Positions 20,157 to 33,150 of a stretch of 64,000 bases of DNA are shown one piece after another. Every line of letters starts with the position of its first letter. Position 1 is the first letter of the stretch. The notes beneath the pieces were generated by a model. That model searched no databases. It was not told where the DNA came from and saw only the letters and a program-made list of their open reading frames with translations. The translations under genes and the position numbers were made by a program. The stretch is from NCBI RefSeq assembly GCF_000316605.1, contig NC_019683.1, forward strand, positions 728,036 through 792,035, in the 5' to 3' direction. This DNA comes from [Leptolyngbya] sp. PCC 7376. Its GTDB lineage: Bacteria > Cyanobacteriota > Cyanobacteriia > Cyanobacteriales > MRBY01.

Positions 20157-20564
20157 ATGACCATATATTTAGGATTTGATCCCGGACGGGATAAATGTGG
20201 CGTTGCTGTGATGGATAATGCGGGTAAAATTTTGCACCATCAAGTAACTCTCGCTGACAATGTTGTTGGCACTGTCCGTTTTCTCCGCAAAAAATATGAC
20301 GTTTCCCTGCTGATTATGGGAAATCAGACCACCGCACAACAGTGGCAACAATGTCTGCAAGCTGAAATTTCTCCTCCCTTGGCGATCGCCCTAGTGAATG
20401 AGCGCAATAGTAGTCTTGAAGCAAGAACAAGATATTGGGAAATGTTTCCCCCAAACTTTACCCAAAAACTTCTTCCCAAAGGAATGCGACTACCGCCTCG
20501 TCCTATCGATGATATCGTTGCCATTCTTCTAATTGAGCGGTATTTAGAATCTCTAAAAGGTTAG
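20157..20564 (+). CDS. YqgF/RuvX-like RNase H-fold protein
   Basis: A 135-residue protein with the RNase H-fold start LGFDPGRDKCGVAVMD (first acidic residue in FDPG), a central LLIMGN strand, LVNERNSSLEARTRY (second acidic position) and the C-terminal PRPIDDIVAILLIERYL (third acidic position). This matches the YqgF family involved in pre-16S rRNA processing or RuvC-like resolution. Length is right for the family. Confidence 0.75.
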   Translation: MTIYLGFDPGRDKCGVAVMDNAGKILHHQVTLADNVVGTVRFLRKKYDVSLLIMGNQTTAQQWQQCLQAEISPPLAIALVNERNSSLEARTRYWEMFPPNFTQKLLPKGMRLPPRPIDDIVAILLIERYLESLKG

Positions 20565-20956
20565 GTTTATAAACCTGAAAGGATAACAAGAAACATATAA
20601 AGTCGTGTCAACTCTGAATAGAGTATCGAAGTTATCCTGAAAATATAGTTTTTTATAGAACTTGAGATGTATTAGATTGCTCACTAAAATCCTTTTCTTT
20701 GTTCAATTCAATCATGTTTCTCTATATATCTATAGCCTTTGTGATTGCTTTTGTATTGCTTGAAATACCCAACTAAAAATATATTTTTGGTCAATCTTTT
20801 ATTGTGAGAAAAGTGTATGAATTAATAGGATTAGAGATGGAAATCACCTATCAAATAACGACAAAAATACTTGAATGCTAGATCTTTATTCTTTCTATTC
20901 TCAGGCCATCTAAGATATATCTACTACGGCCATCTTTACTCTTGGTTGGTGATCGG
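20565..20956. other. Intergenic region, nothing recognised
   Basis: AT-rich, about 390 bp, without a HIP1 site, convincing ORF or RNA structure. It ends at the TA where the next IS630 begins. Confidence 0.5.
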
Positions 20957-21999
20957 TACAGCAAATTTCAGCCTAGCAAGGTGTATGAAGTAGTATAGGT
21001 GAGTTGACTGGTGAGGAAGAAAGTAGCATCTTGCCGAAAGCCTACTCATTAGACTTAAGACAGAAAATAGTGGATGCCTACGAAAGGGGTGGTGTGAGTC
21101 AAAGTAGTCTTGCCCGACAATTTGGAGTGGCGAAAAGTTTTGTACAAAAGCTCCTCGACCAAAAACGACTGACAGGGTCGATTGCTCCGAAAAAACGAAG
21201 CCAACAAACACCTCCCAAATTAAACGAAGAGCATCAAACAATATTGCGCCAGTTGCTCACCAAGAAAAACGATGCGACGCTAGCGGAACTATGTGATGAG
21301 ATGGAGAAACGCACTGGTCTCCGTGTGGCCAATAGCACCATGCATCGCACCTTAAGAAGAATGGGATATAGCCTCAAAAAAAACATTCTATCCAGACCTT
21401 AAGGCGACAAAACGAGTGCAACAAGCCAGATATGATTTTTGGCAGAAAATGCAAGCGACTCTAGCGAAAAACTTGATTTTTATCGATGAATCGGGCGTGA
21501 ACTTAGCCATGACAAGACTGAGGGCACGTTCTGAGAAAGGGAAACGAGCTTATAGTCCGAAATCCAGTAAACGAGGCAAGAATGTTTCTTTGATTGGAGC
21601 ATTAGGCTTCAAGGGAATGGTCGCTAATTATCATCTGCTGGGGAGTACGGATGGATTAACCTTTGAAGCATTCATCAGCCAGAAGTTAATACCAAACTTA
21701 TGGGCGGGAGCATGTGTGGTGATGGATAACTGTTCGATTCATTTAGGAGAGTCAGTACGCACAATGATTGAGGCCGTGGGAGCTAAGTTGATTTACCTTC
21801 CTCCCTATTCTCCAGATTTTTCACCCATTGAAAATTGCTGGTCAAAGTTGAAAAGTACCTTGAAAAGTATCGGGGCAAGAACTTATCTAGCTCTAGACAA
21901 GGCAATTGAGGTAGCTTTTTCCAAGATTACCCTTGATGATATTCGATGCTGGTTTACACATTGCTGCTATTGCACCTCACTCGACTAGAAATTGCTATA
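20957..21999 (+). mobile_element. IS630-family element, second type
   Basis: About 1.04 kb with ends TACAGCAAATTTC and (reversed) TATAGCAATTTC at TA targets. The N-terminal half (probably from TTG 21031, LPKAYSLDLRQK, to 21402) carries two helix-turn-helix motifs; the C-terminal half (21416-21988) has FIDESGVN, VMDNCSIH and PPYSPDFSPIENCWSKLK, a full DDE set. The halves are in different frames, joined at an A8 run (about 21375) where one A fewer would give a single ORF. This could be transcriptional slippage or a disabling indel. Confidence 0.9.
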
Positions 22000-22028
22000 C
22001 AAAGGCTGTTGAAACAGTAAAAAAATCT

Positions 22029-22823
22029 GAGAGTTTCAAGAGAGTAATGTTAAACGCCAATTGCGCAGTAGCTCAATACTTCCATTCACTCTAAATTTCG
22101 CAAACAGTGCCATGCTCAAGTCCACCATGTGTTTTGATTTAGAGACGACCTTCGTCCTGCGATGAAACCGAGCAAACCAATGGCGATTGTCTGAGTTGTT
22201 TCTCTCAATTGCTATTGTCTCTTTCTTGCTAATGACATGAAAAGCATCTGGGTGATTCTCTAATAGCTGTTGATAGGGTTTCCAATTATCGGTGCAATAG
22301 ACAGTGATTTGCCATTGCGAGAACCGCTCTAGTAAATGACCTAAAGTTCGACTATCACGACTTCCCAATTCCCAGTCAATGAGTCGCCCAGTATTACGGT
22401 CATATGCTTTCCAGACCCAAAGTTTGTTTTTTTCTCTTGGATAAAATGCCATAGCTCATCTAGCTCCACCACGACAGCAGACTCAGGAGTGGGCTTTTCA
22501 TAATTGGCTTCACCGAAATCTCTTACCCAATTGAGCACTGATTGAGCTGATACACCGAGAATCTTGGCTGTCGCATTCATTGACATACCACTCATATACA
22601 TCAATACAGCTTCTAATTTCATCCAGAGAGGCTTGCCCCGCTCTTTAGAAAAGCTTGTAAATTGATAATTGCACTGCTTACACTTAAATCGTTGACGATT
22701 TTTAGCGAATCCACTTTTGATGATGTCTTGAGCATTACATTGGGGGCAGTGAATTGTCATAGCGAGACTTCCAAGGAAACGACTCACTCCATTTTGCTAT
22801 AGCATTACTTACTTGAAACTCTC
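22029..22823 (-). mobile_element. IS1-family element, full length
   Basis: About 795 bp, ending in GAGAGTTTCAAG-type inverted repeats. InsA (from MTIHCPQCNAQDIIKSG, start about 22760, to 22341) has a zinc-ribbon CPQC and CKQC plus a helix-turn-helix. InsB (22036-22452) has the DDE-type catalytic part. The frames overlap at an A7C run (22427-22434 on the plus strand as T7), the standard IS1 -1 slippage site giving the InsAB transposase. I could not find a target duplication. It is the complete parent of the two truncated copies at 9771 and 14042. Confidence 0.92.
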
Positions 22824-23003
22824 TGTTTTTAATATTCAAAATAAAAATCATAAATTCAATAATAAAATTATGCTTCAGGCGATCGCTAATGATTATTGAC
22901 TTAATTGATTTGAAATTTTTGCAGAAGAAATATATTCTCCTAACTGGAGAGCTCAATCTGTGAGTAGAGTAAGAATTAAGTACTCTTCTTGATTGCTCTC
23001 TAA

Positions 23004-23032
23004 TAAAAAAACACCTCCAGAACAAGGAGGTG
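23004..23032 (-). terminator. Terminator of the ndhC-K-J operon
   Basis: On the minus strand, CACCTCC, loop TTGTTCT, GGAGGTG: a perfect 7-bp stem followed by a run of eight T. It lies 44 nt beyond the ndhJ stop. Confidence 0.92.
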
Positions 23033-23075
23033 CTACGTAAAAGTCCGAAAACTGATGAGATGAAAAGCTATACCT

Positions 23076-23597
23076 TTAATAGGCATCTTGTAGCTCATAG
23101 AACTCCGGAGAAACATAATCTTTTCGCAGTGGCCAACCCACCCAATCTTCCGGCATCAAAATGCGTTTGAGGTTGGGATGACCCTCATAAACAATGCCAT
23201 ACATGTCGTAGCATTCACGTTCTTGCCAATCTGCTGCCTTCCAGATCCAGTAGACCGAGGGGAGTACTGGATTTTCACGCGGTAAAAAGACCTTGACGCG
23301 CACTTCTTCTGGATCAGTGAGATCATCACCAATCTTGAGCAGATGATAGAAACTTACGAGCTCTTTTCCTGGCCCGATATCATAAGCTCCCTGGCATTGC
23401 AGATAATTAAACCCAAATGCATAGAGTGCAGTACAGAGTGGAATCAAAAGCTCTGGCTCGACCTTGATCATTTCGACACCACTATGGTCAGGCTCTAATG
23501 AATCATGGGCAAAACCGTTCTCTGCCAATAGTTGGGATACAGCTCCCGCTTCAACAATGGCTGAAGTTTCTGTGTTTGCTTGTTGTTCTTCCGCCAT
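23076..23597 (-). CDS. ndhJ: NAD(P)H-quinone oxidoreductase subunit J
   Basis: Hydrophilic subunit of the cyanobacterial NDH-1 complex (respiration and cyclic electron flow), homologous to NuoC. It has 173 residues with the family block [17 protein letters not shown] and the end [22 protein letters not shown]. The ribosome binding site GGAGG lies inside the end of ndhK, and ATG follows the ndhK stop after one base, so the two are translationally linked. Last gene of ndhC-K-J. Confidence 0.97.
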   Translation of the reverse strand: MAEEQQANTETSAIVEAGAVSQLLAENGFAHDSLEPDHSGVEMIKVEPELLIPLCTALYAFGFNYLQCQGAYDIGPGKELVSFYHLLKIGDDLTDPEEVRVKVFLPRENPVLPSVYWIWKAADWQERECYDMYGIVYEGHPNLKRILMPEDWVGWPLRKDYVSPEFYELQDAY

Positions 23598-23598
23598 G

Positions 23599-24330
23599 CT
23601 AGGCCTCCTCTCTTTGCTTCGATGTCAATAGTGCGGGTGGTATCGGCATTCCCATTGCTTCAGTGAGTTCCGCAGGGGGTTTGTTCCAAGTGCCCTGTCC
23701 GAGATAGTTGCCCGTCAAAATAGGCTCAACTACTTTCATATTGTGAGTCGTGCTGTAGTAACGGTGAGTTTGTTCCGTAAGAACAGAGCGTTCTTGAATA
23801 GTTTCGTTGGAGACTTTCTTCCGGAGCTTTACGATTGCATCAATAATCGCTTCGGGTCGAGGAGGGCAACCAGGAATGTATAAGTCAACGGGAATGAGTT
23901 TATCTACGCCGCGCACTGCTGTGGTGGAGTCGCTACTGAACATCCCACCTGTAATCGTGCAGGCACCCATTGCAATGACATACTTGGGCTCTGGCATCTC
24001 TTCATAGAGACGTACTAATGCCGGAGCCATCTTCATGGTGACTGTTCCTGCCACGATAATTAGATCGGCTTGGCGAGGGCTAGAACGAGGGACTAAGCCA
24101 AAACGGTCAAAGTCGAACCGAGAACCAAGGAGGGCAGCAAATTCAATAAAGCAGCAAGCTGTACCGTATAAAAGCGGCCATAAACTTGAGAGTCTTGCCC
24201 AGTTGTATAGGTCATCAACGGTGGTGAGGATGACATTCTCGGATAAGTCCTGGGTGACCTGCGATCGCCCCATGGGGTTGAGGAGTTTATCCGTTTGCTG
24301 TTGTTTAAAAGAAGGGGAATTCATGACCAT
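23599..24330 (-). CDS. ndhK: NAD(P)H-quinone oxidoreductase subunit K
   Basis: Iron-sulfur subunit (NuoB homologue) carrying the [4Fe-4S] centre N2. It has 243 residues. Cluster ligands are visible in [11 protein letters not shown] (two Cys), [11 protein letters not shown] and [11 protein letters not shown]. It overlaps ndhC by 10 nt if it starts at ATG 24330, which has AGGAG at good spacing; ATG 24324 is the alternative. It lies between ndhC and ndhJ, the standard cyanobacterial order. Confidence 0.97.
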   Translation of the reverse strand: MVMNSPSFKQQQTDKLLNPMGRSQVTQDLSENVILTTVDDLYNWARLSSLWPLLYGTACCFIEFAALLGSRFDFDRFGLVPRSSPRQADLIIVAGTVTMKMAPALVRLYEEMPEPKYVIAMGACTITGGMFSSDSTTAVRGVDKLIPVDLYIPGCPPRPEAIIDAIVKLRKKVSNETIQERSVLTEQTHRYYSTTHNMKVVEPILTGNYLGQGTWNKPPAELTEAMGMPIPPALLTSKQREEA

Positions 24331-24683
24331 TCTAGGGCTCCTTTTCTCCAGGCGTACACAAGGGCAATAACGAGGATTGCGATAAAGATGAGAGCTTCGA
24401 CGAAGGCCAATAACCCGAGTTGATTAAAAGCTACCGCCCAAGGGTAAAGAAAGACTGTCTCTACATCGAATACCACAAACACTAGGGCAAACATGTAGTA
24501 ACGAATATTAAATTGAATCCAAGCACCGCCAATGGGTTCCATACCGGATTCGTAGGTCGTTTTACGTTCGGGTCCGCCACCCTTTGGTCGCAGGAGCTTT
24601 GACGCAGTAAGGGCAAGGACAGGAACTAGGCTACTAACGAGTAGGAAGCCCAGAAAGTATTCATAGCCGGAAAGTACAAACAC
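24321..24683 (-). CDS. ndhC: NAD(P)H-quinone oxidoreductase subunit 3
   Basis: Membrane subunit of NDH-1 (NuoA homologue). It has 120 residues with three membrane helices (about 8-30, 63-85, 90-112) and the conserved loop [32 protein letters not shown] spans helix 2. First gene of the operon; its 3' end overlaps ndhK. Confidence 0.97.
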   Translation of the reverse strand: MFVLSGYEYFLGFLLVSSLVPVLALTASKLLRPKGGGPERKTTYESGMEPIGGAWIQFNIRYYMFALVFVVFDVETVFLYPWAVAFNQLGLLAFVEALIFIAILVIALVYAWRKGALEWS

Positions 24684-24915
24684 AGGTGGGGTGATACCTC
24701 GTAGTCGGGGTTTAGGATCTATACGTTCCTATCAGTATAGGACTTCTTATGTTTCACTCATAGGCATCTACACTCAAAAATCTTAGGAAGTTTTTATTGG
24801 TCTCATTACAGATTGAGTCTGTGCTCAATTTGAAATTCTTGTTTTATCTTTGAAAGAAGCGACTAAGTGATTCGGTTTTGATTAGTGTTGCTCAACACAC
24901 TTGTAGGAAATAGAC

Positions 24916-26352
24916 ATGATTCGAGGCTTGAAATCTGATTGGCGATTGGTGCTTGGCCTCTTCGCTACAAGTCTTGTCGCTGTGGTTGTTGGCACCGTGA
25001 TTTTGGAAAAAGGCGGCTATATAAATGGTATTTGGAAGCGATCGCCGAAAGAGGTTGAACAAATTTATTTCAATGCAACGGCGCGGATGAGTGAAGGAGA
25101 ACAGCTTATCCTTGCCCGAGATCGTAATCCTTTTAAAGAAGCTGGGATTCTGGCTTACCGCAATGAAAACTACGGTGAGGCAATACATTTTTTTCAAAAT
25201 GCCCTCAGATTTCACCGCGATCCAGAAACCTTGATTTATCTCAATAATGCGCGGGTGAGCCAGGATGGTGATTTTTTGACAATTGCGGTGACGGTCACTT
25301 TAGACGATGACTTTGAAACCAATCTGGCCCAGGAAATATTGCAGGGTGTGGCGCAGGCTCAGAAAGAATTTATTGAAGAAGGTAATAATCTCAAGGTGAT
25401 TATTGGTGATGATGATAATGATCCAGGGTCAGCAGTGAAGTTGGCGCAAAAGTTTATTGATCGTCCTGAAATTTTAGGGGTGATTGGTCACTATAGTAGT
25501 GATTTGAGTTTAAAGGCAGGGGCTTTATATCAGGCTGAAAAGCTGGTGATGATTACGCCAACAGCTGCTTCGACAGCAATATCGGATATAGGAGATTTTA
25601 TCTTTCGGACAGGTCCCACCAATCTAGATACAAGTGAAGCAATCACGGAGCATCTCGTCGATAAAAAACAAGTGTCTAAGGTAGGCGTTTTTTATAGCAG
25701 TACAAGTCCTTATTCCAGTCAATTACAGGAGCTGGTTGTAGAGAAGTTTGAGCAGGAGCTGTCAAAAAAGACTATCTCTATTGATGCTGACCATCCAGAT
25801 TTTGATATTGAGGCAGCATTTACAACGCTACAGGAGCAAAATATTGAGGCGATCGCCATCCTCCTGGACCGATTGGCAACTCCCCACTCCGTTGCGATCG
25901 TGACCAAAAATGATCAGGCTTTACGGATGATTTCTGGGGATGATGCGATTTATAGCGATTGGACAAGTGAGACAGAAGCGAAGGCTAGTTTGGGATTAGT
26001 TGTGCCGGTACCCTGGCATGCGCTGACCAATCCTTCTGCACTATTTCCTGTAGATTCTCGGGAGTTATGGGGCAGTGATGTTAGTTGGCGTACGGCAGTT
26101 TCCTATGATGCTGCCCAAGCGCTTTTTAATGCGTTTCGCGAAGCTGCCACTAATGAGCGTAAGGCTATACAAGCGATTTTGGCAGATCCAAATTTTGTGA
26201 CTCAAGGAGCTGCCGATAGCATTAGGTTTTCAGAGACAGGCGATCGCCGCCATTCGATCACCATGGTCGAAGTTGTTGAGGATGATCGAGGTTACTTCGG
26301 CTATGATTTTGTTCCCATCGATTACGAGCGCAACCCTCAGAATGAGTGGTGA
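24916..26352 (+). CDS. ABC-type ligand-binding protein with an N-terminal TPR-like part
   Basis: A 478-residue protein. Residues 10-30 form a membrane anchor (LVLGLFATSLVAVVVGTVIL). A TPR-like pair of helices follows (about 73-103, AGILAYRNENYGEAIHFFQNAL), then a periplasmic-binding-protein type I domain (about 115-470) with the branched-chain amino acid receptor pattern: LQGVAQAQKEFIEEG, GVIGHYSSDLSLKAG, MITPTAAST. No permease or ATPase gene is adjacent, so it may be a receptor rather than a transporter part. The second copy starts at 26685; their leaders (GTGTTGCT ... AGGAAA ... ATGAT) are also alike, so the duplication includes the 5' region. Confidence 0.85.
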   Translation: MIRGLKSDWRLVLGLFATSLVAVVVGTVILEKGGYINGIWKRSPKEVEQIYFNATARMSEGEQLILARDRNPFKEAGILAYRNENYGEAIHFFQNALRFHRDPETLIYLNNARVSQDGDFLTIAVTVTLDDDFETNLAQEILQGVAQAQKEFIEEGNNLKVIIGDDDNDPGSAVKLAQKFIDRPEILGVIGHYSSDLSLKAGALYQAEKLVMITPTAASTAISDIGDFIFRTGPTNLDTSEAITEHLVDKKQVSKVGVFYSSTSPYSSQLQELVVEKFEQELSKKTISIDADHPDFDIEAAFTTLQEQNIEAIAILLDRLATPHSVAIVTKNDQALRMISGDDAIYSDWTSETEAKASLGLVVPVPWHALTNPSALFPVDSRELWGSDVSWRTAVSYDAAQALFNAFREAATNERKAIQAILADPNFVTQGAADSIRFSETGDRRHSITMVEVVEDDRGYFGYDFVPIDYERNPQNEW

Positions 26353-26684
26353 TTAGAGACGATTTAACTTGATCGTATAGACCTAATTAATTGCCCAAAG
26401 CGATTCAATATTTCGAGCTTCAAACTTCTCTCTGATGCACTTTATAATTGTTGTCATGACCGCTTTGACGATAGTTTACAGTGGTTACTTACGTAATCAT
26501 CAGGACAAGATTCTTTCGGTTCGCCCTGCTGCATCTACTCTCCCTCTGCCGCTTACCTTTGTGCTCTGAGATCATCAGAGTTTGGATCTGTATGTAATCG
26601 AAAAATCTTGTTTGGATTTTAGCGAGACGTGACAGACATATCACGTTTGGCTGGTGTTGCTTAGCACTATGGCAGGAAACAAAC

Positions 26685-27687
26685 ATGATCAGAGGTTTAA
26701 AACTCGACGCGCGATTATCATTGGGCATTTTAATGACTAGTCTGGTTGCCGTGGTTGTGGGAGCAATGTTGAGTGAGCAGACAGACAATTTAGGCAGTCT
26801 TCTGCGGCGATCGCCTGAACCAGAGCCAGAAATTTATGCCAATGCAAAAGCTCGTATTAGCAGTGGTGAACAGCTACTCTTTGCCGACAACCTCAATCCT
26901 TTTAAAAAAGCTGGAATCAGAGCTTACCGCAAAGAACATTATGCGGAGGCCGAGAAAAATTTTCAGCATTCTCTATCTTTCCATCGTGACCCTGAGACGC
27001 TGATTTATCTAAATAATTCGCAGGTGAGTCAAGAAGAATCTTATTTGACCTTGGCGGTGGCGATCGCTTTACCGGAGGATTTAGAGACAGAGGAAGCTAA
27101 GGAGATTTTGCAGGGGGTTGCCCAGGCACAAAAAGAATTTATTGAGGAAGGAAATGCTGTCAAAGTTCTGATTGGGGATGACGATGATGAACCCGATTCT
27201 GCGGCAATGTTGGCGCAAAAATTTGTTGAAATGCCTGAGGTGTTGGGAGTCATTGGACATTTGAGTAGCGACTCAAGTCTAAATGCTGGGTCTATTTATC
27301 AGGATGCTGGGTTGGTGATGGTTTCGCCCCTTAGTACGGCGATGTCTTTGTCGGGGCTTGGGTCTTATATTTTTCGGACTGTGCCCAATGATTTTTATGC
27401 GAGCAAGGCGATCGCTGATTATCTTGTGCAGGAGCAGCAGATTACGGAAGTTGCGATTTTCTATAGTTCACACACAACCTATAGTGTCTCCCTGAAGCAT
27501 GAAATAGCTGAACATTTAAAAGATCATGGGCAGAAAAAGACTCTGACCATTGATACTTATGACCCAAATTTTGATGTTGAGGATGCTTTTGAGACATTAC
27601 GAGCACAAAATATTAAGGCGATCGCCCTGCTGACGGATGGAGAAACAAGGCCCCAAGCAATTGAAATCCTAAAACAAAATAACCAAT
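26685..27687 (+). pseudogene. Second ligand-binding-protein paralogue, truncated by IS5
   Basis: Starts MIRGLKLDARLSLGIL and follows the upstream paralogue through the anchor, the TPR-like helices and the first lobe of the binding domain, up to LKQNNQL. There IS5 copy 2 begins (27688) and the frame soon ends in IS sequence. About 334 of an expected 470-480 residues remain. The missing 3' end is not found elsewhere in the window. Confidence 0.88.
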
Positions 27688-28593
27688 TGACCTCTTGCAA
27701 AAGGGGTGAGAGTAGGTAAAAAAGAGGAAAGTAACAGAGTCATAGCGATAGAAATGCCAACTTACGAACAGCTCCAACATTTATCGACAGAACAATTCAG
27801 GAGAGCCTGTGGAGTTAAGCTTCAGACCTTCAATCGTCTGGTAGAAGTCCTAGCAGAAGCTAAAGTAAAGCAAAAACCCGGTCGTCCCAGTATTGTATCC
27901 CTGGAAAATCAGTTACTCCTCACCTTGGAATATCTGAGGGAATATCGCACTTATTTTCCTATCGCTCAATCATGGGGCATTCATGAATCAACAGTTTGTC
28001 GCATGGTGCAAAAAACAGAGAACACACTCATCAAAGAAACCGATTGCCACTTACCCGGCATGAAACAGCTCCATGGTTCAGAAGAGTTATCTCTAACAGT
28101 AGTGGTGATGGATGCCACAGAACAGGCGATTGAAAAGCCCAAAAAAACAACGTCTTTACTACTCAGGGAAAAAGAAGCATCATTCCCTTAAAGCTCAAAT
28201 AGTTATTGCTTGGCAGTGGGCACAGATTATCTGTTGTGACTGTGAGAAAGGTAGCACCCATGACTTCAAACTACTCAAAAAGAGTAGAGTGCATTTTCAG
28301 CAGGGACAACTCTGCCTTGCCGACGCCGGATATCAAGGTCTACACAAGCGGCATCAGCGGAGTCACACTCCTCACAAGAAGCCTAAAGGAGGAGAGTTGA
28401 CTGCGGAACAGAAACAGGAGAATCAGCTCTTAGCAGCTCAAAGAATCATCATTGAGATGGTATTCAGAATGCTCAAAAGATTCCGCCTCTTATCCAGTCG
28501 ATATCGTAACCGCCGTCGGAGATGGGGATTAAGACTCAATCTCATTGCTGGTCTCTACAATTTTGAATTGCCATAACCTTTTGCAAGAGATCA
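27688..28593 (+). mobile_element. IS5-family element, copy 2 (frameshifted)
   Basis: A 906-bp element with TGACCTCTTGCAAAAGG and (reversed) TGATCTCTTGCAAAAGG ends. The transposase is split into 27706-28191 and 28112-28576 by one extra G (CAGGGAAAAAG) relative to copy 3. Left flank is the truncated binding-protein gene, right flank the 3' half of an IS982, so the flanks are unrelated. Confidence 0.9.
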
Positions 28594-29042
28594 TTTGGCT
28601 TCAAACGACATCTGGTCATCAATGACCATGGAGAATTACTCAATGTGAAAGTCACACCCGGCAACACCGATGATAGAAAGCCGGTAGTGGAGCTTTTGAA
28701 AGGGTTATCGGGAAAAGTCTTTGCAGATAAAGGTTACGTCTCTCAACCTCTGGCACAGTATTTACAAGAAGAATATGATGTGATACTTCTAGCTAAGCCT
28801 CGTCGCAATATGAAGAATCACCGGATGCTTTGGCGTGACAAAGTGTTTGCTCGTAAGCGAACTTTAATTGAGACCGTCATTGACCAACTGAAGAATATTT
28901 CTCAGATTGAACACTCTCGCCATCGCAGTCCAGCGAACTTTTGTGTCAACTTGCTTTGCGGTCTAATTGCCTACTGTCATCAGCCTAAGAAACCCTCTCT
29001 AAAACTTGATTAGAACCTTGATTCCTTATCCCGAACTCACGT
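28594..29042 (+). pseudogene. IS982-family transposase, 3' half
   Basis: Begins TTTGGCTTCAAACGAC (FGFKRHLVIN) directly after IS5 and runs open to 29013 ([48 protein letters not shown]), ending in the IS982 terminus GAACTCACGT. It complements the 5' half at 12313-12830: joined, the halves give GWFFGFKRHL with a TTT duplication around the IS5. Confidence 0.88.
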
Positions 29043-29062
29043 TAATTTATCCACGTAAGAAA

Positions 29063-29084
29063 TAGCTCACTACGTAGTGAGCTA
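29063..29084 (-). terminator. Perfect palindrome, probable icd terminator
   Basis: A 22-bp perfect palindrome centred on TACGTA, 31 nt after the icd stop; on the minus strand TTTCTTA follows. The T tract is weak, so terminator function is likely but not certain. Confidence 0.55.
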
Positions 29085-29115
29085 CCGAATAAGTCATATT
29101 GAATCTACTTCTACA

Positions 29116-32022
<2,907 letters not shown>

Positions 32023-32355
32023 ATGAATCTTATAAATTTCAGCGAATTAGAAAAGCTTTATGCTGGAGATAAAGCTTTTCAACAAGAAATAGTCACGAAT
32101 TTTGTCAAAAGAATACCTACTTATGTGGACTGTCTGAAAGTCAGCCTACATAAACAAGATGTGGAAGAGCTATTAGTGTTTTCCTGCCAATTAAGGGCTA
32201 CAGCGAAGTGCTGTTGTGTCGAGGAGGTCCATCAGCTGTGTCTGCTTCTAGAGAAACAAGTCTCGGCTAATGAATTTGTTTCTGCGAATATGACCCTAAG
32301 AAAAATCCAGAAAATGTTGTTTTTCATACAGAACACCTACCCAAAAAGTATCTGA
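32023..32355 (+). CDS. HPt-like protein lacking the phosphorylatable histidine
   Basis: A 110-residue, all-helical protein. The layout resembles a histidine phosphotransfer domain: helix FQQEIVTNFVKRIPTYVDCLKVSLHKQD, then ELLVFSCQLRATAKCCCVEEVHQLCLLLEKQ, where a real HPt would have AHxLKGxAxxxG. Cys55 stands in the His position, and LRAT replaces LKGS. It cannot take part in ordinary phosphorelay if the alignment is right. TTTAGGAGCAAG about 30 nt upstream could be part of the leader; no classical binding site lies directly before ATG. AT-rich and HIP1-free, unlike core genes. Confidence 0.5.
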   Translation: MNLINFSELEKLYAGDKAFQQEIVTNFVKRIPTYVDCLKVSLHKQDVEELLVFSCQLRATAKCCCVEEVHQLCLLLEKQVSANEFVSANMTLRKIQKMLFFIQNTYPKSI

Positions 32356-32749
32356 TTTTACAAACTCTTTTTTGAATATCATCATTTCTATTTTGTCACT
32401 CGAAAAATCAGAGTGCTTCAACCTCCAGTGCAAAGACTTGATTCTCGGAAATCAAACAAAAAGTATTTCTATTTCATACATGCTCTATTTTTTCAGGAAG
32501 AGCAAGATTAAGAAAACATTTAAAATCAGCCATTCAATGCTTAATGATTGCATTAGAAGTGCACCATCTTTTGGCTTAGAAATAAATTGTGATCGCTACA
32601 CGATATAAGGCAAAACTTGTAGCAAAAAGATACCGCTAAACAATAGTCACACTGACCAGAAAAAAACTCGCCATAGGGCGATCGCGGTCAGACACTTCCG
32701 GAAAAAAAGCCGGTGGCTTGATGAGTATGACCGCCCCAAGGGCAGGTGG

Positions 32750-33070
32750 ATTTGCCAGAACTTTATTCCCTTATCCCTAAAAACGACCGCTTTGGTCTAA
32801 TGCCTCCTGGTCTCGAATATACTTTTTCTCCGACTCTAATTCATAACCTACCGTCGATACATAGTAGCCTCGCGCCTAAAAGGCCTTCACCGCTGAAATT
32901 GCGCTGCTTCCCTTTAAATTAACGAGCAATTGCAATCGCACTTTTTCCTTCCAAATATCCAATTACCGATGACACAGCATACTTTGGAGGAATTTCAATA
33001 CACATATGTACATAGTCAATTAGCAAATGTCCTTCCAGAATTCGACATTCTTTTTGTCGTGCTATAGCAA
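32750..33070 (-). pseudogene. IS200/IS605-type TnpA relic
   Basis: On the minus strand the text reads ECRILEGHLLIDYVHMCIEI, PPKYAVSSVIGYLEGKSAIA, then after a stop and frameshifts NFSGEGLLGARLLCIDGR. This matches the HUH transposase TnpA of IS200, with the normal DHVHM changed to DYVHM, so the metal-binding His pair is broken. Several stops and shifts confirm decay. Confidence 0.7.
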
Positions 33071-33150
33071 TGGACACAAGGCTTCATAAGTAGCTGTTAC
33101 TGCATCCTGAGTCCTATTCCCTACTATACTTCCACCTATCCGGTCATCGC

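Noticed and set aside
32372-32608. A 78-aa ORF after the HPt-like gene
   Set aside because: AT-rich, no ribosome binding site, no recognisable pattern; most likely non-coding.
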